From Echinicola soli (GTDB lineage Bacteria; Bacteroidota; Bacteroidia; Cytophagales; Cyclobacteriaceae): a stretch of DNA of 64,000 nt. The notes under the pieces are model-generated. The model was given only the letters and a program-made list of their open reading frames with translations, searched no databases and was not told the DNA's origin. Positions 53,571-61,399 of the stretch are shown in pieces (the first letter of the stretch is position 1; every line of letters begins with the position of its first letter). The translations under genes and the position numbers were made by a program. Where the stretch lies: positions 1,307,501 to 1,371,500 of the forward strand of contig NZ_CP041253.1 of assembly GCF_006575665.1 (NCBI RefSeq). Reading direction: 5' to 3'.

Positions 53571-54434
53571 ATGAAAAAAATATTACTTACGGCATCCATC
53601 GCTATATGTACAATGTTCGCATATGGTCAGAAAAGCCCCTCAAAATATGGGAAATCCCAAATTACAACCAAGGTTGTGGGCGAGATAAAAATTTCGGACG
53701 TCAAACTACCCGAAGGGAACAAACCCCTTGAGCTCCGTAGCTTACGGATGAGAAAGCTGGACGTATTTCCCGCCGGTATCGTGGGAATACACAGTCACGA
53801 AAACAGACCGGCAATACTGGGCATTATCCAAGGAAAAGGACTCGGAGTACGTTCCTACAAAGAACCGATGGAAGAAGCAGCGTTTAGCGAAGCCACTTTG
53901 GAATACAATAGCTTTATCCACTATGCATATAATTTATCCAAAACCGATACACTAAGGATTATTACTTTCGACCTTTTGGATGACGGTTCCAAACAAAACA
54001 ACCAAATCTATCCGCAACATATGCCCTTGTTTGAGAAACTAAAAGCGGATGAAGACCCCTTCTACGTCTTTGCACCCAAATTGTTTGATCATGAAATAAG
54101 CACGCAACTGCACAGCACCAACATTCAGGACATTAAATTCCCCAAAGGGAAGGCCACCTTTTTGGAAAGGCATTTGAGAATCAGAAGAGTGACCATGCCG
54201 GCCGGTGCAACAACCGGAGTTCAGAATTATTCCAATCTTCCTTCTTATATCATTGTGTTGAAAGGGACGGTTGAAGTAAAAAATACTGGTTCAAATACTT
54301 CAGAAACAATTGCCTCATTAGAATCGCGAAGCCTTATAAATACGGGAAAAATCGAAGTCAAGAATTCCTCCGGCCAGGAAGCAATCTATTTCGTAACCGA
54401 GCTGTGGGATCCAGCTGATAAGAACATTCGATAA
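53571..54434 (+). CDS. Exported two-domain cupin
   Basis: A 287-residue protein; signal peptide 'LTASIAICTMFAYGQ'. It has two cupin barrels. The first (about 45-150) has metal-ligand-like residues in 'VGIHSHENRPAILGIIQGKG'. The second (about 170-285) keeps the fold ('RRVTMPAGATTGVQNYSNLP') but lacks the His pair, so only the first is likely to hold a metal. The second cupin at 56426 matches mainly the first barrel ('INVHSHTNRPAILYILEGNG'). It is 31 bases after the ester cyclase gene. The substrate is unknown. Confidence 0.8.
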   Translation: MKKILLTASIAICTMFAYGQKSPSKYGKSQITTKVVGEIKISDVKLPEGNKPLELRSLRMRKLDVFPAGIVGIHSHENRPAILGIIQGKGLGVRSYKEPMEEAAFSEATLEYNSFIHYAYNLSKTDTLRIITFDLLDDGSKQNNQIYPQHMPLFEKLKADEDPFYVFAPKLFDHEISTQLHSTNIQDIKFPKGKATFLERHLRIRRVTMPAGATTGVQNYSNLPSYIIVLKGTVEVKNTGSNTSETIASLESRSLINTGKIEVKNSSGQEAIYFVTELWDPADKNIR

Positions 54435-54475
54435 AAAATCAGTAACTAATAATCGATGCAAATCAATTCAATATT

Positions 54476-54955
54476 ATGAGTAAAATGAAACACATCTTAT
54501 TTTCAACAGCAATCATTGCTTCACTTTCGCTAACATCTTGTTGTAAGCAAGAAGAAAAATGTGAGGCTCCCACAGCGACTCAGAGAACTGAGCAAGTGGC
54601 CCCTGTGGAAACTACTATTGAAAGAATCGAACAAGGGACACACATCAGCCAAGCTTCCAAAGCCGGTAATTTAGTTTTCTTATCTGGGCAAATTGGCGAT
54701 GGCAAAACAATAACGGAACAGGCTCAAAATGTTTTCAAAACTATAGACGGCCTATTGACAAAAGCCGGCACCGACAAATCAAAAATCATATTCGCCACAG
54801 TCTATTTAACAGATATGAACGATTACGGAGAATTCAATGACGCTTGGATAAAATGGCTTGGAAATAGTTCAAAGCCATCACGTGCCACCGTTCAGGTAGT
54901 TCAGTTGGCAAAGCCAGAATGGAAGGTAGAAGTTCAAGTATCTGCTAACCTATAA
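54476..54955 (+). CDS. RidA-family protein with lipoprotein signal
   Basis: A 159-residue protein. The N-terminal 22 residues end in 'SLSLTSCCKQEEK', a lipobox, so it would be exported and anchored. This is unusual because RidA deaminases of 2-aminoacrylate and related imines work in the cytoplasm. The RidA body begins 'THISQASKAGNLVFLSGQIG' and contains 'DKSKIIFATVYLTDMNDYGEF' and 'SRATVQVVQLAKPEWKVEVQ', retaining the substrate-binding Arg and the Glu. It lies between the first cupin and second ester cyclase genes. A cytoplasmic-type paralogue is at 56050. Confidence 0.82.
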   Translation: MSKMKHILFSTAIIASLSLTSCCKQEEKCEAPTATQRTEQVAPVETTIERIEQGTHISQASKAGNLVFLSGQIGDGKTITEQAQNVFKTIDGLLTKAGTDKSKIIFATVYLTDMNDYGEFNDAWIKWLGNSSKPSRATVQVVQLAKPEWKVEVQVSANL

Positions 54956-54978
54956 GCTCAAACAATAAAATTTTAACT

Positions 54979-55938
54979 ATGAAATACATTTTAACCATGA
55001 AACGCACTTTCTTATTATTCGTAACGGCTTTGCTCGTTGCAACGTTTGCCAATGCGCAAGAAGGATCCGATTACGCGCAACTGGTCAGGGATAATGGAGC
55101 GCAATTCCATATCAACTTCAGTGCGGGTAAATTCGATGAAAATGGCTTGCTGGTTACCGAAGACATTTATGTGAATTCAAACAATGCCATTTTGGTAGGA
55201 AGAGAAGATTTCGTTAAGCGGGTTAAACGCTACGACGGACCATTTCCCGGAATGACCTTGACCGACCGAATCGTCATTGTTGAAGACAACATTGCTGCGG
55301 TTCACTATATATTACAAGGCAAGCAAAAAGGAAAATACGGCGATTTGGCTCCTACCGGAAATAAGGTGGAGGCAATGAGTGCTGAATTTTTTGTGATGGA
55401 CGAAAAAGGGTTGATGAAAGATTTGCTCACCATCACACAATTGGACAAGCTGAAAGCACAAATAAAAGGCGAAGAAACCATTGAAGAGCATCAGAAAGTG
55501 ACGCTTTATCCTATTGATCATTCGGTGTCGAAAGAAGTTACAGAAAAAACAACGGATATGTATGTAAGGCATTTCAATTTCCGCAATTGGGAAGGCTTTA
55601 AAAATCTTTTGGCAGCAGATGTAAAAGTCAACTGGAACGGAGAAATGTTTACAGGTGCTGATGCCTTTATGGAAAAGATAAAAAGCCGTGTCGCTTCATT
55701 TTCCAACATCACTTACCAACTTGACAGAAGCGTTGTAGAAGCCAACCGTTCGGCCATTGGCTATACAATGAACGGCAAACACGACGGTGCTTACTCCTAT
55801 AAAAACAAGACGTTCCAACCAACACAAAAAGACTTTGAAATAAGAGAAGCCATACATTTTGAAGTCGGTGCTGATGGGAAAATACAGTCCCTTATTGTCA
55901 TTTCCAATCAGGATGAGTTTTTGCCTTTCGTAAAGTAA
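54979..55938 (+). CDS. Exported ester cyclase, second copy
   Basis: A 319-residue paralogue of the protein at 52538, with an ordinary signal peptide ending 'LVATFANAQEG' rather than a lipobox. The same two SnoaL-like domains are present with the shared linker 'EEHQKVTLYPIDHSV'. Domain 1 reads 'NGAQFHINFSAGKFDENGL' and 'GREDFVKRVKRYDGPFPGM'. Domain 2 reads 'MYVRHFNFRNWEGFKNLLA' and 'AIGYTMNGKHDGAYSYK'. The start could be ATG 54979 or 54997. The genes that follow repeat the RidA and cupin families in swapped order. Confidence 0.8.
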   Translation: MKYILTMKRTFLLFVTALLVATFANAQEGSDYAQLVRDNGAQFHINFSAGKFDENGLLVTEDIYVNSNNAILVGREDFVKRVKRYDGPFPGMTLTDRIVIVEDNIAAVHYILQGKQKGKYGDLAPTGNKVEAMSAEFFVMDEKGLMKDLLTITQLDKLKAQIKGEETIEEHQKVTLYPIDHSVSKEVTEKTTDMYVRHFNFRNWEGFKNLLAADVKVNWNGEMFTGADAFMEKIKSRVASFSNITYQLDRSVVEANRSAIGYTMNGKHDGAYSYKNKTFQPTQKDFEIREAIHFEVGADGKIQSLIVISNQDEFLPFVK

Positions 55939-56049
55939 TTGAAAGCTAGACTTAACAGATTAATAAAAACATATTTACCACAAGGATGCGAGGAGCACAA
56001 AGAAAAGCCTTTGTGTTCTTCGTGCCGCTGTGGTCAAAAACACAAAACA

Positions 56050-56400
56050 ATGAGTATTAAACGAATTGAACAGAACAACCGAATGAGCCAAGCTTCCCAA
56101 AACGGGAATTTATTGATCCTTGCGGGGCAAGTTGCTGATGGCGCAACCATCACCGAGCAGTCAAAGGGGCTTTTCAAAAATATAGATGCGCTTTTGGCGA
56201 AAGCCGGTACCGACAAATCGAAGATCATTTATGCTAATATTTATCTCACCGATATGGATAATTATGAAGCCTTCAACAAGGTTTGGGACGAATGGGTGGC
56301 GAGCGACAAAGGACAAGTTCCTTCCCGTGCCGCCTTGCAGGTGGCGCGCTTGGCAAAACCCGAGTGGCTGGTAGAGGTACAGTTATTTGCAGGGGTGTAA
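56050..56400 (+). CDS. RidA-family protein, cytoplasmic type
   Basis: A protein of about 116 residues. I chose ATG 56050 because 'MSIKRIEQNNRMSQASQNGN' matches the RidA start, and the longer frame back to 55939 begins with TTG and runs through a hairpin-containing spacer. Conserved features are 'LLILAGQVADGATITEQSKG', 'DKSKIIYANIYLTDMDNYE' and 'SRAALQVARLAKPEWLVEVQ', with the substrate Arg and Glu kept. There is no signal peptide, unlike the paralogue at 54476. Probably an imine/enamine deaminase. It is followed by a cupin gene after 25 bases. Confidence 0.85.
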   Translation: MSIKRIEQNNRMSQASQNGNLLILAGQVADGATITEQSKGLFKNIDALLAKAGTDKSKIIYANIYLTDMDNYEAFNKVWDEWVASDKGQVPSRAALQVARLAKPEWLVEVQLFAGV

Positions 56401-56425
56401 TCAATACAACTAAAACTTTAAAATA

Positions 56426-56863
56426 ATGGATAAAAAGAAAGAAACCGTTATCCAACCGGGTACCATAGCACTCAACGATCACGAAACCTCCACTGAATTG
56501 GCAGCCATCCATATTCCGGACATTGTTATCCCGAAAGGGGGAGCGCCCATTATGGAGCGCTATATGCGTTGCCGTGTATTGGAATGCCAGCCGGGTGAAA
56601 TCATCAACGTGCATTCGCACACCAATCGCCCCGCCATTTTATATATACTGGAAGGCAATGGCGAAGAGCATAGCAATCAATTTGAAGGAACTCGCCTTTG
56701 GAAAGCCGGCGATTGCTTTACGGAATATAACGATACAGAACATTGGGTAAAAAACAGGTCGGAAAAAGTACCGCTCAAGGTGCTGTCGTTTGATTTGTTG
56801 GATGCCGAAGCAGAGCTTAAAAATGCAGCGGCGAGAGACAAAAAACAGAGCGGAGGTTGTTAA
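56426..56863 (+). CDS. Cytoplasmic cupin
   Basis: A 145-residue single-domain cupin. The motif 1 His residues are in 'EIINVHSHTNRPAILYILEG', and motif 2 is 'LWKAGDCFTEYNDTEHWV'. A metal site is likely. It resembles the first barrel of the exported cupin at 53571 but has no signal peptide. It ends in 'KKQSGGC'. The conserved HSHTNRPAI segment is shared with the larger protein (HSHENRPAI), so the two probably bind related ligands. The reaction is unknown. Confidence 0.82.
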   Translation: MDKKKETVIQPGTIALNDHETSTELAAIHIPDIVIPKGGAPIMERYMRCRVLECQPGEIINVHSHTNRPAILYILEGNGEEHSNQFEGTRLWKAGDCFTEYNDTEHWVKNRSEKVPLKVLSFDLLDAEAELKNAAARDKKQSGGC

Positions 56864-56915
56864 TTAGTCTCATTTGTAAAAAAGAATATCACAGAAATTG
56901 ATTAAAAAAAATGAA

Positions 56916-57374
56916 ATGAGTAGTTACAAATGGGTCAGAGAAAGTCCGTATTCGGTAAAGGAAACGGCAGACAGGCTAATGGCGATTTTAAAACAGTATC
57001 CTACTGTGCTGTTTATTGCCCGAATAGACCAACAGAAAAATGCCAAATCACAAGGTGTTGGCATTGATGAAATGGAAACACTGTTGTTTCAAAACAATGC
57101 ATTGGTTGGTGCACTGTTTAAAGCCAACCCCGAAGCGGCTTTTGAGTTGCCCATTAAAGCTACAATTTGGAAAGATGCAAAAGGAAAAGTGCAGTTAAGA
57201 ATAACTGACATCGACCGTCTTGACAAAGAATATGGACTAAACGGTGCTTTTGGAGCGATAGCCATTATTTACGACTTGCTACCGCCTTGGTTAGATATTT
57301 TGGTAAGCGATACGCCCGTAGACAAATTCGGTGAGGTACTTCCTCCGGTTTCCAGTTCACCTCAAATCAAATAG
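56916..57374 (+). CDS. DUF302 protein
   Basis: About 152 residues. ATG 56916 starts 'MSSYKWVRESPYSVKETADR', the family pattern, while the frame back to 56898 begins with TTG. 'KQYPTVLFIARIDQQKNAKS', 'LFKANPEAAFELPIKATIW' and 'IYDLLPPWLDILVSD' are the other DUF302 segments. The fold is known but the function is not. Some members sit near redox or sulfur genes. No signal peptide. It follows the cupin by 52 bases and is followed by a probable beta-barrel protein. Confidence 0.82.
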   Translation: MSSYKWVRESPYSVKETADRLMAILKQYPTVLFIARIDQQKNAKSQGVGIDEMETLLFQNNALVGALFKANPEAAFELPIKATIWKDAKGKVQLRITDIDRLDKEYGLNGAFGAIAIIYDLLPPWLDILVSDTPVDKFGEVLPPVSSSPQIK

Positions 57375-57421
57375 TAGACTAAGCAAACAAGTTCATTACA
57401 AACATTTATTAAAATATACAA

Positions 57422-57901
57422 ATGATAAAATCTATACTCACACTAATTACTATAAGCTTTATTTCCATTAACTGCTTTGCACAAGAGGAGGCAGGGGAAG
57501 TCGAAAAAGGCGTTTGGGAAATCAGTCTGTCGCCCATTTACAGTTATGTCCCCTCTCACTCTGAAGGATTGTTCAAATCGGAATTTCACCTTACCTATTG
57601 GTTCACCCACGAATGGGGCGGAGGGGTCTCTTATACACACAAATTCATTGACGGCTCAGAGATCAATGATGACATTGCCCTGATAGGCTCCTGGAATGTT
57701 ACAAAATATCTGATGCTCAACCTTGGGCTGAATTATAGCATTCCAAAAAAAGGTGGGGAAGAAGGTATTTTAGGTATCTACAATGAAGCCGAAATCAACT
57801 TCAGGCCTAACAAGTGGCTGAGCTTCGGGCCACTTGTCGGATCCGTAATTTCCAAAAGGACAGAATTTTATACAGGGGTGCACGTAAGCTTTGAATTTTA
57901 A
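57422..57901 (+). CDS. Probable small outer-membrane beta-barrel protein
   Basis: A 159-residue protein; signal peptide 'LITISFISINCFAQEE'. The mature part alternates polar and hydrophobic residues ('VWEISLSPIYSYVPSH', 'GVSYTHKFIDGSEINDDIAL', 'LSFGPLVGSVISKRTEFYTG') and ends in 'VHVSFEF', an aromatic C-terminus typical of outer-membrane barrels. The family is not recognised. It might be an export or uptake channel for the cluster, which is inference. Confidence 0.6.
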   Translation: MIKSILTLITISFISINCFAQEEAGEVEKGVWEISLSPIYSYVPSHSEGLFKSEFHLTYWFTHEWGGGVSYTHKFIDGSEINDDIALIGSWNVTKYLMLNLGLNYSIPKKGGEEGILGIYNEAEINFRPNKWLSFGPLVGSVISKRTEFYTGVHVSFEF

Positions 57902-57913
57902 AAACAAATAGTC

Positions 57914-58474
57914 ATGAAAAAAATACTGTTGATCACCTTGACTTTTATGGTATTCAATATAAATACACAGGCGCAGACAAAACCATTGATTACAGAACGT
58001 TCGTTTGGAAATATCGGGTTTGAATTATCCCGTATAAATACCAATGAAACGGACTGGACAAAAATACCAACAGAATGGGCCAAGACATATGGGTCTGACA
58101 GCTATGCTTCTCTGCATATCGACCGAAAGGTGGCAGAAATAGCCAGGCTGCGTGTTGCCCAGCTGGACAACTGCAATTACTGCGTCATTTTCCACACAAA
58201 AGCAGCTTTGGAAACAGGTCTTGAAGCACCAAAAGTATATGCCGTGTCGGCTTGGAGAGACAGCAAGCTATTCACTGAAAAGGAAAAAGCAGCATTGCAA
58301 TATGCAGAAGCTCTATCACAATTAGATCAGGATAAAATTCAATCTTCATTTGAACAACTTAGTAAAGTAGGCTTCAGCAATGTGGAAAAAGAAGAGCTTT
58401 CTATGAGCATCATCCTGATGAGTGTTTGGTCGAGGGTGTTTATGGCTCAGGGAAAGACTTCTGTCGAAAAATAG
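57914..58474 (+). CDS. Carboxymuconolactone decarboxylase / AhpD-like protein, exported
   Basis: A 186-residue protein; 'MKKILLITLTFMVFNINTQA' is a signal peptide. The AhpD-like core is 'ASLHIDRKVAEIARLRVAQLDNC' leading into 'CNYCVIFHT', which holds the CxxC and the His of the peroxidase-type site. Exported CMD proteins are uncommon. A disulfide-exchange or peroxide-linked role is possible. It sits 12 bases after the beta-barrel gene and about 140 bases before egtD. Confidence 0.8.
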   Translation: MKKILLITLTFMVFNINTQAQTKPLITERSFGNIGFELSRINTNETDWTKIPTEWAKTYGSDSYASLHIDRKVAEIARLRVAQLDNCNYCVIFHTKAALETGLEAPKVYAVSAWRDSKLFTEKEKAALQYAEALSQLDQDKIQSSFEQLSKVGFSNVEKEELSMSIILMSVWSRVFMAQGKTSVEK

Positions 58475-58613
58475 TTTCGGCAAGCACTATATACAACCCT
58501 CAGCCTATAAATGGAATTTGACTGGTGCTAGCCCGGCTTCCTCTTAAGCAGGGTAGTGATGCTCACGGTTAACCTCATATCAGTGTTTTTAACGGAAAAA
58601 AGTATTAATCTGA

Positions 58614-59561
58614 ATGACAGCGCAATTTAAGAAAGATGTTTATGTAGGTCTGAGTGCCCCAAACAAGCATTTGCCATCAAAGTACTTTTATGACAAAGAG
58701 GGAGATGCGCTTTTTGTGGAAATAATGCATCTGCCCGAATATTATCTTACCCGTGCCGAAATGGACATATTCGAAAACCAAACAGATGGTATTATCAAAG
58801 CATTGCAGTTAAGCCCAGATCTCTATTTTGAGTTAATAGAACTGGGTGCAGGCGATGGTTTAAAGACAAAAAGGCTGTTGCATTTGTTGGATCAGAGAGG
58901 CTATAAGTTTGATTACTTCCCTGTGGATATTTCTCAAAATGCGCTGGACAAGCTCGAAGCGGATTTGAAAAGTGAATTGCCCGGTGTTTCGGTGATCAAG
59001 AAACAAGGCGATTACTTTCAGATTTTGGCTTCCTTAAAAGAAATCAAAAAGCCAAAAGTCATTCTTTTTCTGGGTTCCAACATTGGCAATATGCCAGACG
59101 AGGTGGCTACGCAGTTTATTTACGATTTGGGGTCGAACCTTCACCCAGGAGATAAATTATTGCTTGGAGCAGACCTCATTAAACCTGCATCTATTGTGCT
59201 TCCCGCTTATAATGATAGCAAGGGCGTTACAGCAGCGTTCAATTATAATCTGTTAACCCGGATTAACAGGGAATTGGGGGCTGATTTTGACATTGGAAAC
59301 TTCAGGCATCAACCTGAATATACAGAACAGGAGGGTGTTGCGAGAAGCTTTCTGGTAAGTCAGACAGATCAGACAGTACGTATTAAAAGCCTTGATAAAT
59401 CTTTCGATTTTAAGAAGGGAGAAAGAATAGAAACAGAGGTTTCTAGAAAATACAACGATGAAGTTATACATAAAATAATAGGGGGAACGGACTTTAAAAT
59501 ATCGCACAAACTCAGTGATGGCAATAACTATTTTGCCAATTATATATTGGAAAGAACTTAA
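58614..59561 (+). CDS. egtD: L-histidine N(alpha)-methyltransferase EgtD-like
   Basis: A 315-residue SAM-dependent methyltransferase expected to trimethylate histidine to hercynine, the first step towards ergothioneine. Recognisable are 'DALFVEIMHLPEYYLTRAE', the SAM loop 'IELGAGDGLKTKRLLHLL', 'YFPVDISQNALDKLE', 'ILFLGSNIGNMPDEVA' and 'LLLGADLIKPASI'. The protein is of normal length. No EgtB-type sulfoxide synthase gene lies in this window, so either it is elsewhere or the product is hercynine. MsrA follows, consistent with redox defence. Confidence 0.88.
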   Translation: MTAQFKKDVYVGLSAPNKHLPSKYFYDKEGDALFVEIMHLPEYYLTRAEMDIFENQTDGIIKALQLSPDLYFELIELGAGDGLKTKRLLHLLDQRGYKFDYFPVDISQNALDKLEADLKSELPGVSVIKKQGDYFQILASLKEIKKPKVILFLGSNIGNMPDEVATQFIYDLGSNLHPGDKLLLGADLIKPASIVLPAYNDSKGVTAAFNYNLLTRINRELGADFDIGNFRHQPEYTEQEGVARSFLVSQTDQTVRIKSLDKSFDFKKGERIETEVSRKYNDEVIHKIIGGTDFKISHKLSDGNNYFANYILERT

Positions 59562-59637
59562 TTGAAAAAAAGGGGGAAATGTAATGAATTTCAACATAGG
59601 GTGGCCCATAAAAAGATAAAACAACAATTGGGGGAAG

Positions 59638-60150
59638 ATGAAAAACGAACATGAAAAAATAGCTTTTAGTGGTGGCTGCTATTGGTGTATGGAAGCCATT
59701 TACCAGTCTTTGAAAGGGGTGAAAACCGTTGAGCAGGGTTTTGTGGCGCCTGATAAATCAGAGGATTTTTCGGAGGCAGTAATCGTGCATTACGACAGCA
59801 CGAAAATCACGCTCAAAACCTTAATGGAAATTCATTTAAGGACACATAGCAGCACGGTAAACCACAGTATGAGGAAAAAGTACAAATCGGCTGTTTATAC
59901 CTTTTCTGATGCTCAAATACCAGAGGCGGAGATGATTTTGAAGCAACTTCAGAGCGGATTTAAGGAAAAAATAATTACCCAGGTGCTTCCATTTGGATCG
60001 TTCAGGTTTTCGGAGGAAATGTTCCACAATTATTATTATGCCAATCCGGAGAAACCATTCTGTCGAACTAACATAGACCCTAAATTAAAGATGTTAATCT
60101 CGGAATTCAGTAATGTTATCAACAAAGAAAAATTACAGCATTTATACTAA
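59638..60150 (+). CDS. msrA: Peptide methionine (S)-S-oxide reductase
   Basis: A 170-residue cytoplasmic MsrA that reduces the S-form of methionine sulfoxide. The active-site motif is 'SGGCYWCMEAIYQSLKG' (GCYWC in place of the commoner GCFWC). It continues 'SEAVIVHYDSTKITLKTLME' and 'YKSAVYTFSDAQI', and ends with 'FRFSEEMFHNYYYANPEKPF', the region that usually binds the methyl group. There is no signal peptide. It follows egtD by 76 bases and belongs to the same rightward set of redox-related genes. Confidence 0.93.
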   Translation: MKNEHEKIAFSGGCYWCMEAIYQSLKGVKTVEQGFVAPDKSEDFSEAVIVHYDSTKITLKTLMEIHLRTHSSTVNHSMRKKYKSAVYTFSDAQIPEAEMILKQLQSGFKEKIITQVLPFGSFRFSEEMFHNYYYANPEKPFCRTNIDPKLKMLISEFSNVINKEKLQHLY

Positions 60151-60290
60151 AAATTGACTTAAAGCAATAGAGAATGAAACCGACATGATCAAAATAATCT
60201 ATAAGCGAATGTCATTATTTTACTTATCAAGACTTGTCCAGCGCTAGTTTCGGGACAGGTAGTGACTATTGAAAAACAAAATATAAACAG

Positions 60291-60926
60291 ATGAAAAAGA
60301 TATTTATTCTACTGATACTGTCGATAACGACAGCACTCCTGGTACAAAGCTGTCAACAGGAGGAGGAAAAGTATTATCAGTTTACAGAAAATGGCGAGTT
60401 GATGCGCCCCGTTGATTACCGGACCTGGGTGTTTGTAGGCAGTGCGGCTACCCCCAAATCATTGGACTCTACGGCACTCTTTCCCGACTTCCAAAACGTC
60501 TATATGGATCCGGATAGCTACCGTTTTTGGAAAGAGAAGGGATACTATAAAGAGGGGACCATATTTGTGAAAGAGCTGCTGCGAAAAGGCGATACTGTTT
60601 CGCCCATTGGCCGTGGTTTTTATCAGGGGCCGCACTATTCACTGTCCGCCACTATTAAAGACACGGTGAGATTTCCTGATGTAAAAGGTGGGTGGCAGTA
60701 CTTCAAATTTACCAATTATGATAAACAACTGCTTAATGACAGCTCCATAGCGTTGGGAGGCAAGTGTATTTCCTGTCATAGTTTGAGCAAATCAGGCTAC
60801 GGGCCATTTACCGAATTTTACCCCATACTACAGGATGCCAAAAATTATGGAAAAGACAATCCCGAAAACAGAAATACAAGAACGGGGCTTGACGAAACGA
60901 TGAAAACCTTCAAAGAAGAGCATTAG
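60291..60926 (+). CDS. Cytochrome P460-like lipoprotein
   Basis: A 211-residue protein; lipobox 'LLVQSCQQ'. The mature part begins 'PVDYRTWVFVGSAATPKSLD', the cytochrome P460 opening, and includes 'FPDFQNVYMDPDSYRFW' and 'GTIFVKELLRKGD'. The single heme site is 'GGKCISCHSLSKSGYGPFTE' (CxxCH). P460 family proteins use an unusual heme cross-linked to Lys and oxidise hydroxylamine or related N-compounds. Whether the cross-linking Lys is present must be checked by alignment. It lies 140 bases after msrA. Confidence 0.82.
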   Translation: MKKIFILLILSITTALLVQSCQQEEEKYYQFTENGELMRPVDYRTWVFVGSAATPKSLDSTALFPDFQNVYMDPDSYRFWKEKGYYKEGTIFVKELLRKGDTVSPIGRGFYQGPHYSLSATIKDTVRFPDVKGGWQYFKFTNYDKQLLNDSSIALGGKCISCHSLSKSGYGPFTEFYPILQDAKNYGKDNPENRNTRTGLDETMKTFKEEH

Positions 60927-60943
60927 ACAAAAAATAAATAGCC

Positions 60944-61387
60944 ATGGATAAGAATTTGATCAAACAGGAACTGCTTAAAAAAGAAAAGAAACACATCGAA
61001 CAATCGAATGAAAGTCACTATAACTTTTTACGTGCTAGCGATGTAAACGTGGAGCAAGTAACAGATCTGGACGACCGTTCGCATCAGAGCCAATCTGCCG
61101 ACATTTCTCAAAGGCTGGACGGCGCCGTTCACAACCACGAAGACCACCTGGCAACCATTGAAGCCATTTCTTTTGAACCCAAAACAACGGTAGAACCCGG
61201 TGCCATCGTGAGCGTAAACGGGCGGTGTATCATCGTGGCAGTTTCCAAGCCACCGTTTAAGATTGGCGATAGAAATTTTATCGGCATTTCTACCGAGGCT
61301 CCTATTTATAAGGAATTGAAAGGCAAAAAAGCCGGTGACAGCTTCACATTCAATAATCAAAAATTCACCATAGAAATAATTCATTAA
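60944..61387 (+). CDS. Gre-like C-terminal domain protein
   Basis: A 147-residue protein. The C-terminal half ('EPGAIVSVNGRCIIVAVSKP', 'PIYKELKGKKAGDSFTFNNQ') resembles the C-terminal FKBP-like domain of GreA/GreB transcript-cleavage factors. The N-terminal 60 residues are charged and helical ('DKNLIKQELLKKEKKHIEQS'), but I do not see the acidic tip residues expected in a cleavage factor. It may interact with RNA polymerase, which is inference. It is 17 bases after the P460 gene and 12 bases before the next. Confidence 0.65.
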   Translation: MDKNLIKQELLKKEKKHIEQSNESHYNFLRASDVNVEQVTDLDDRSHQSQSADISQRLDGAVHNHEDHLATIEAISFEPKTTVEPGAIVSVNGRCIIVAVSKPPFKIGDRNFIGISTEAPIYKELKGKKAGDSFTFNNQKFTIEIIH

Positions 61388-61399
61388 AATCAAGAAAAT

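Noticed and set aside
52538..55938. Idea that the two ester cyclases are one gene split by an error
   Set aside because: Each has its own signal peptide and both SnoaL domains, so they are paralogues.
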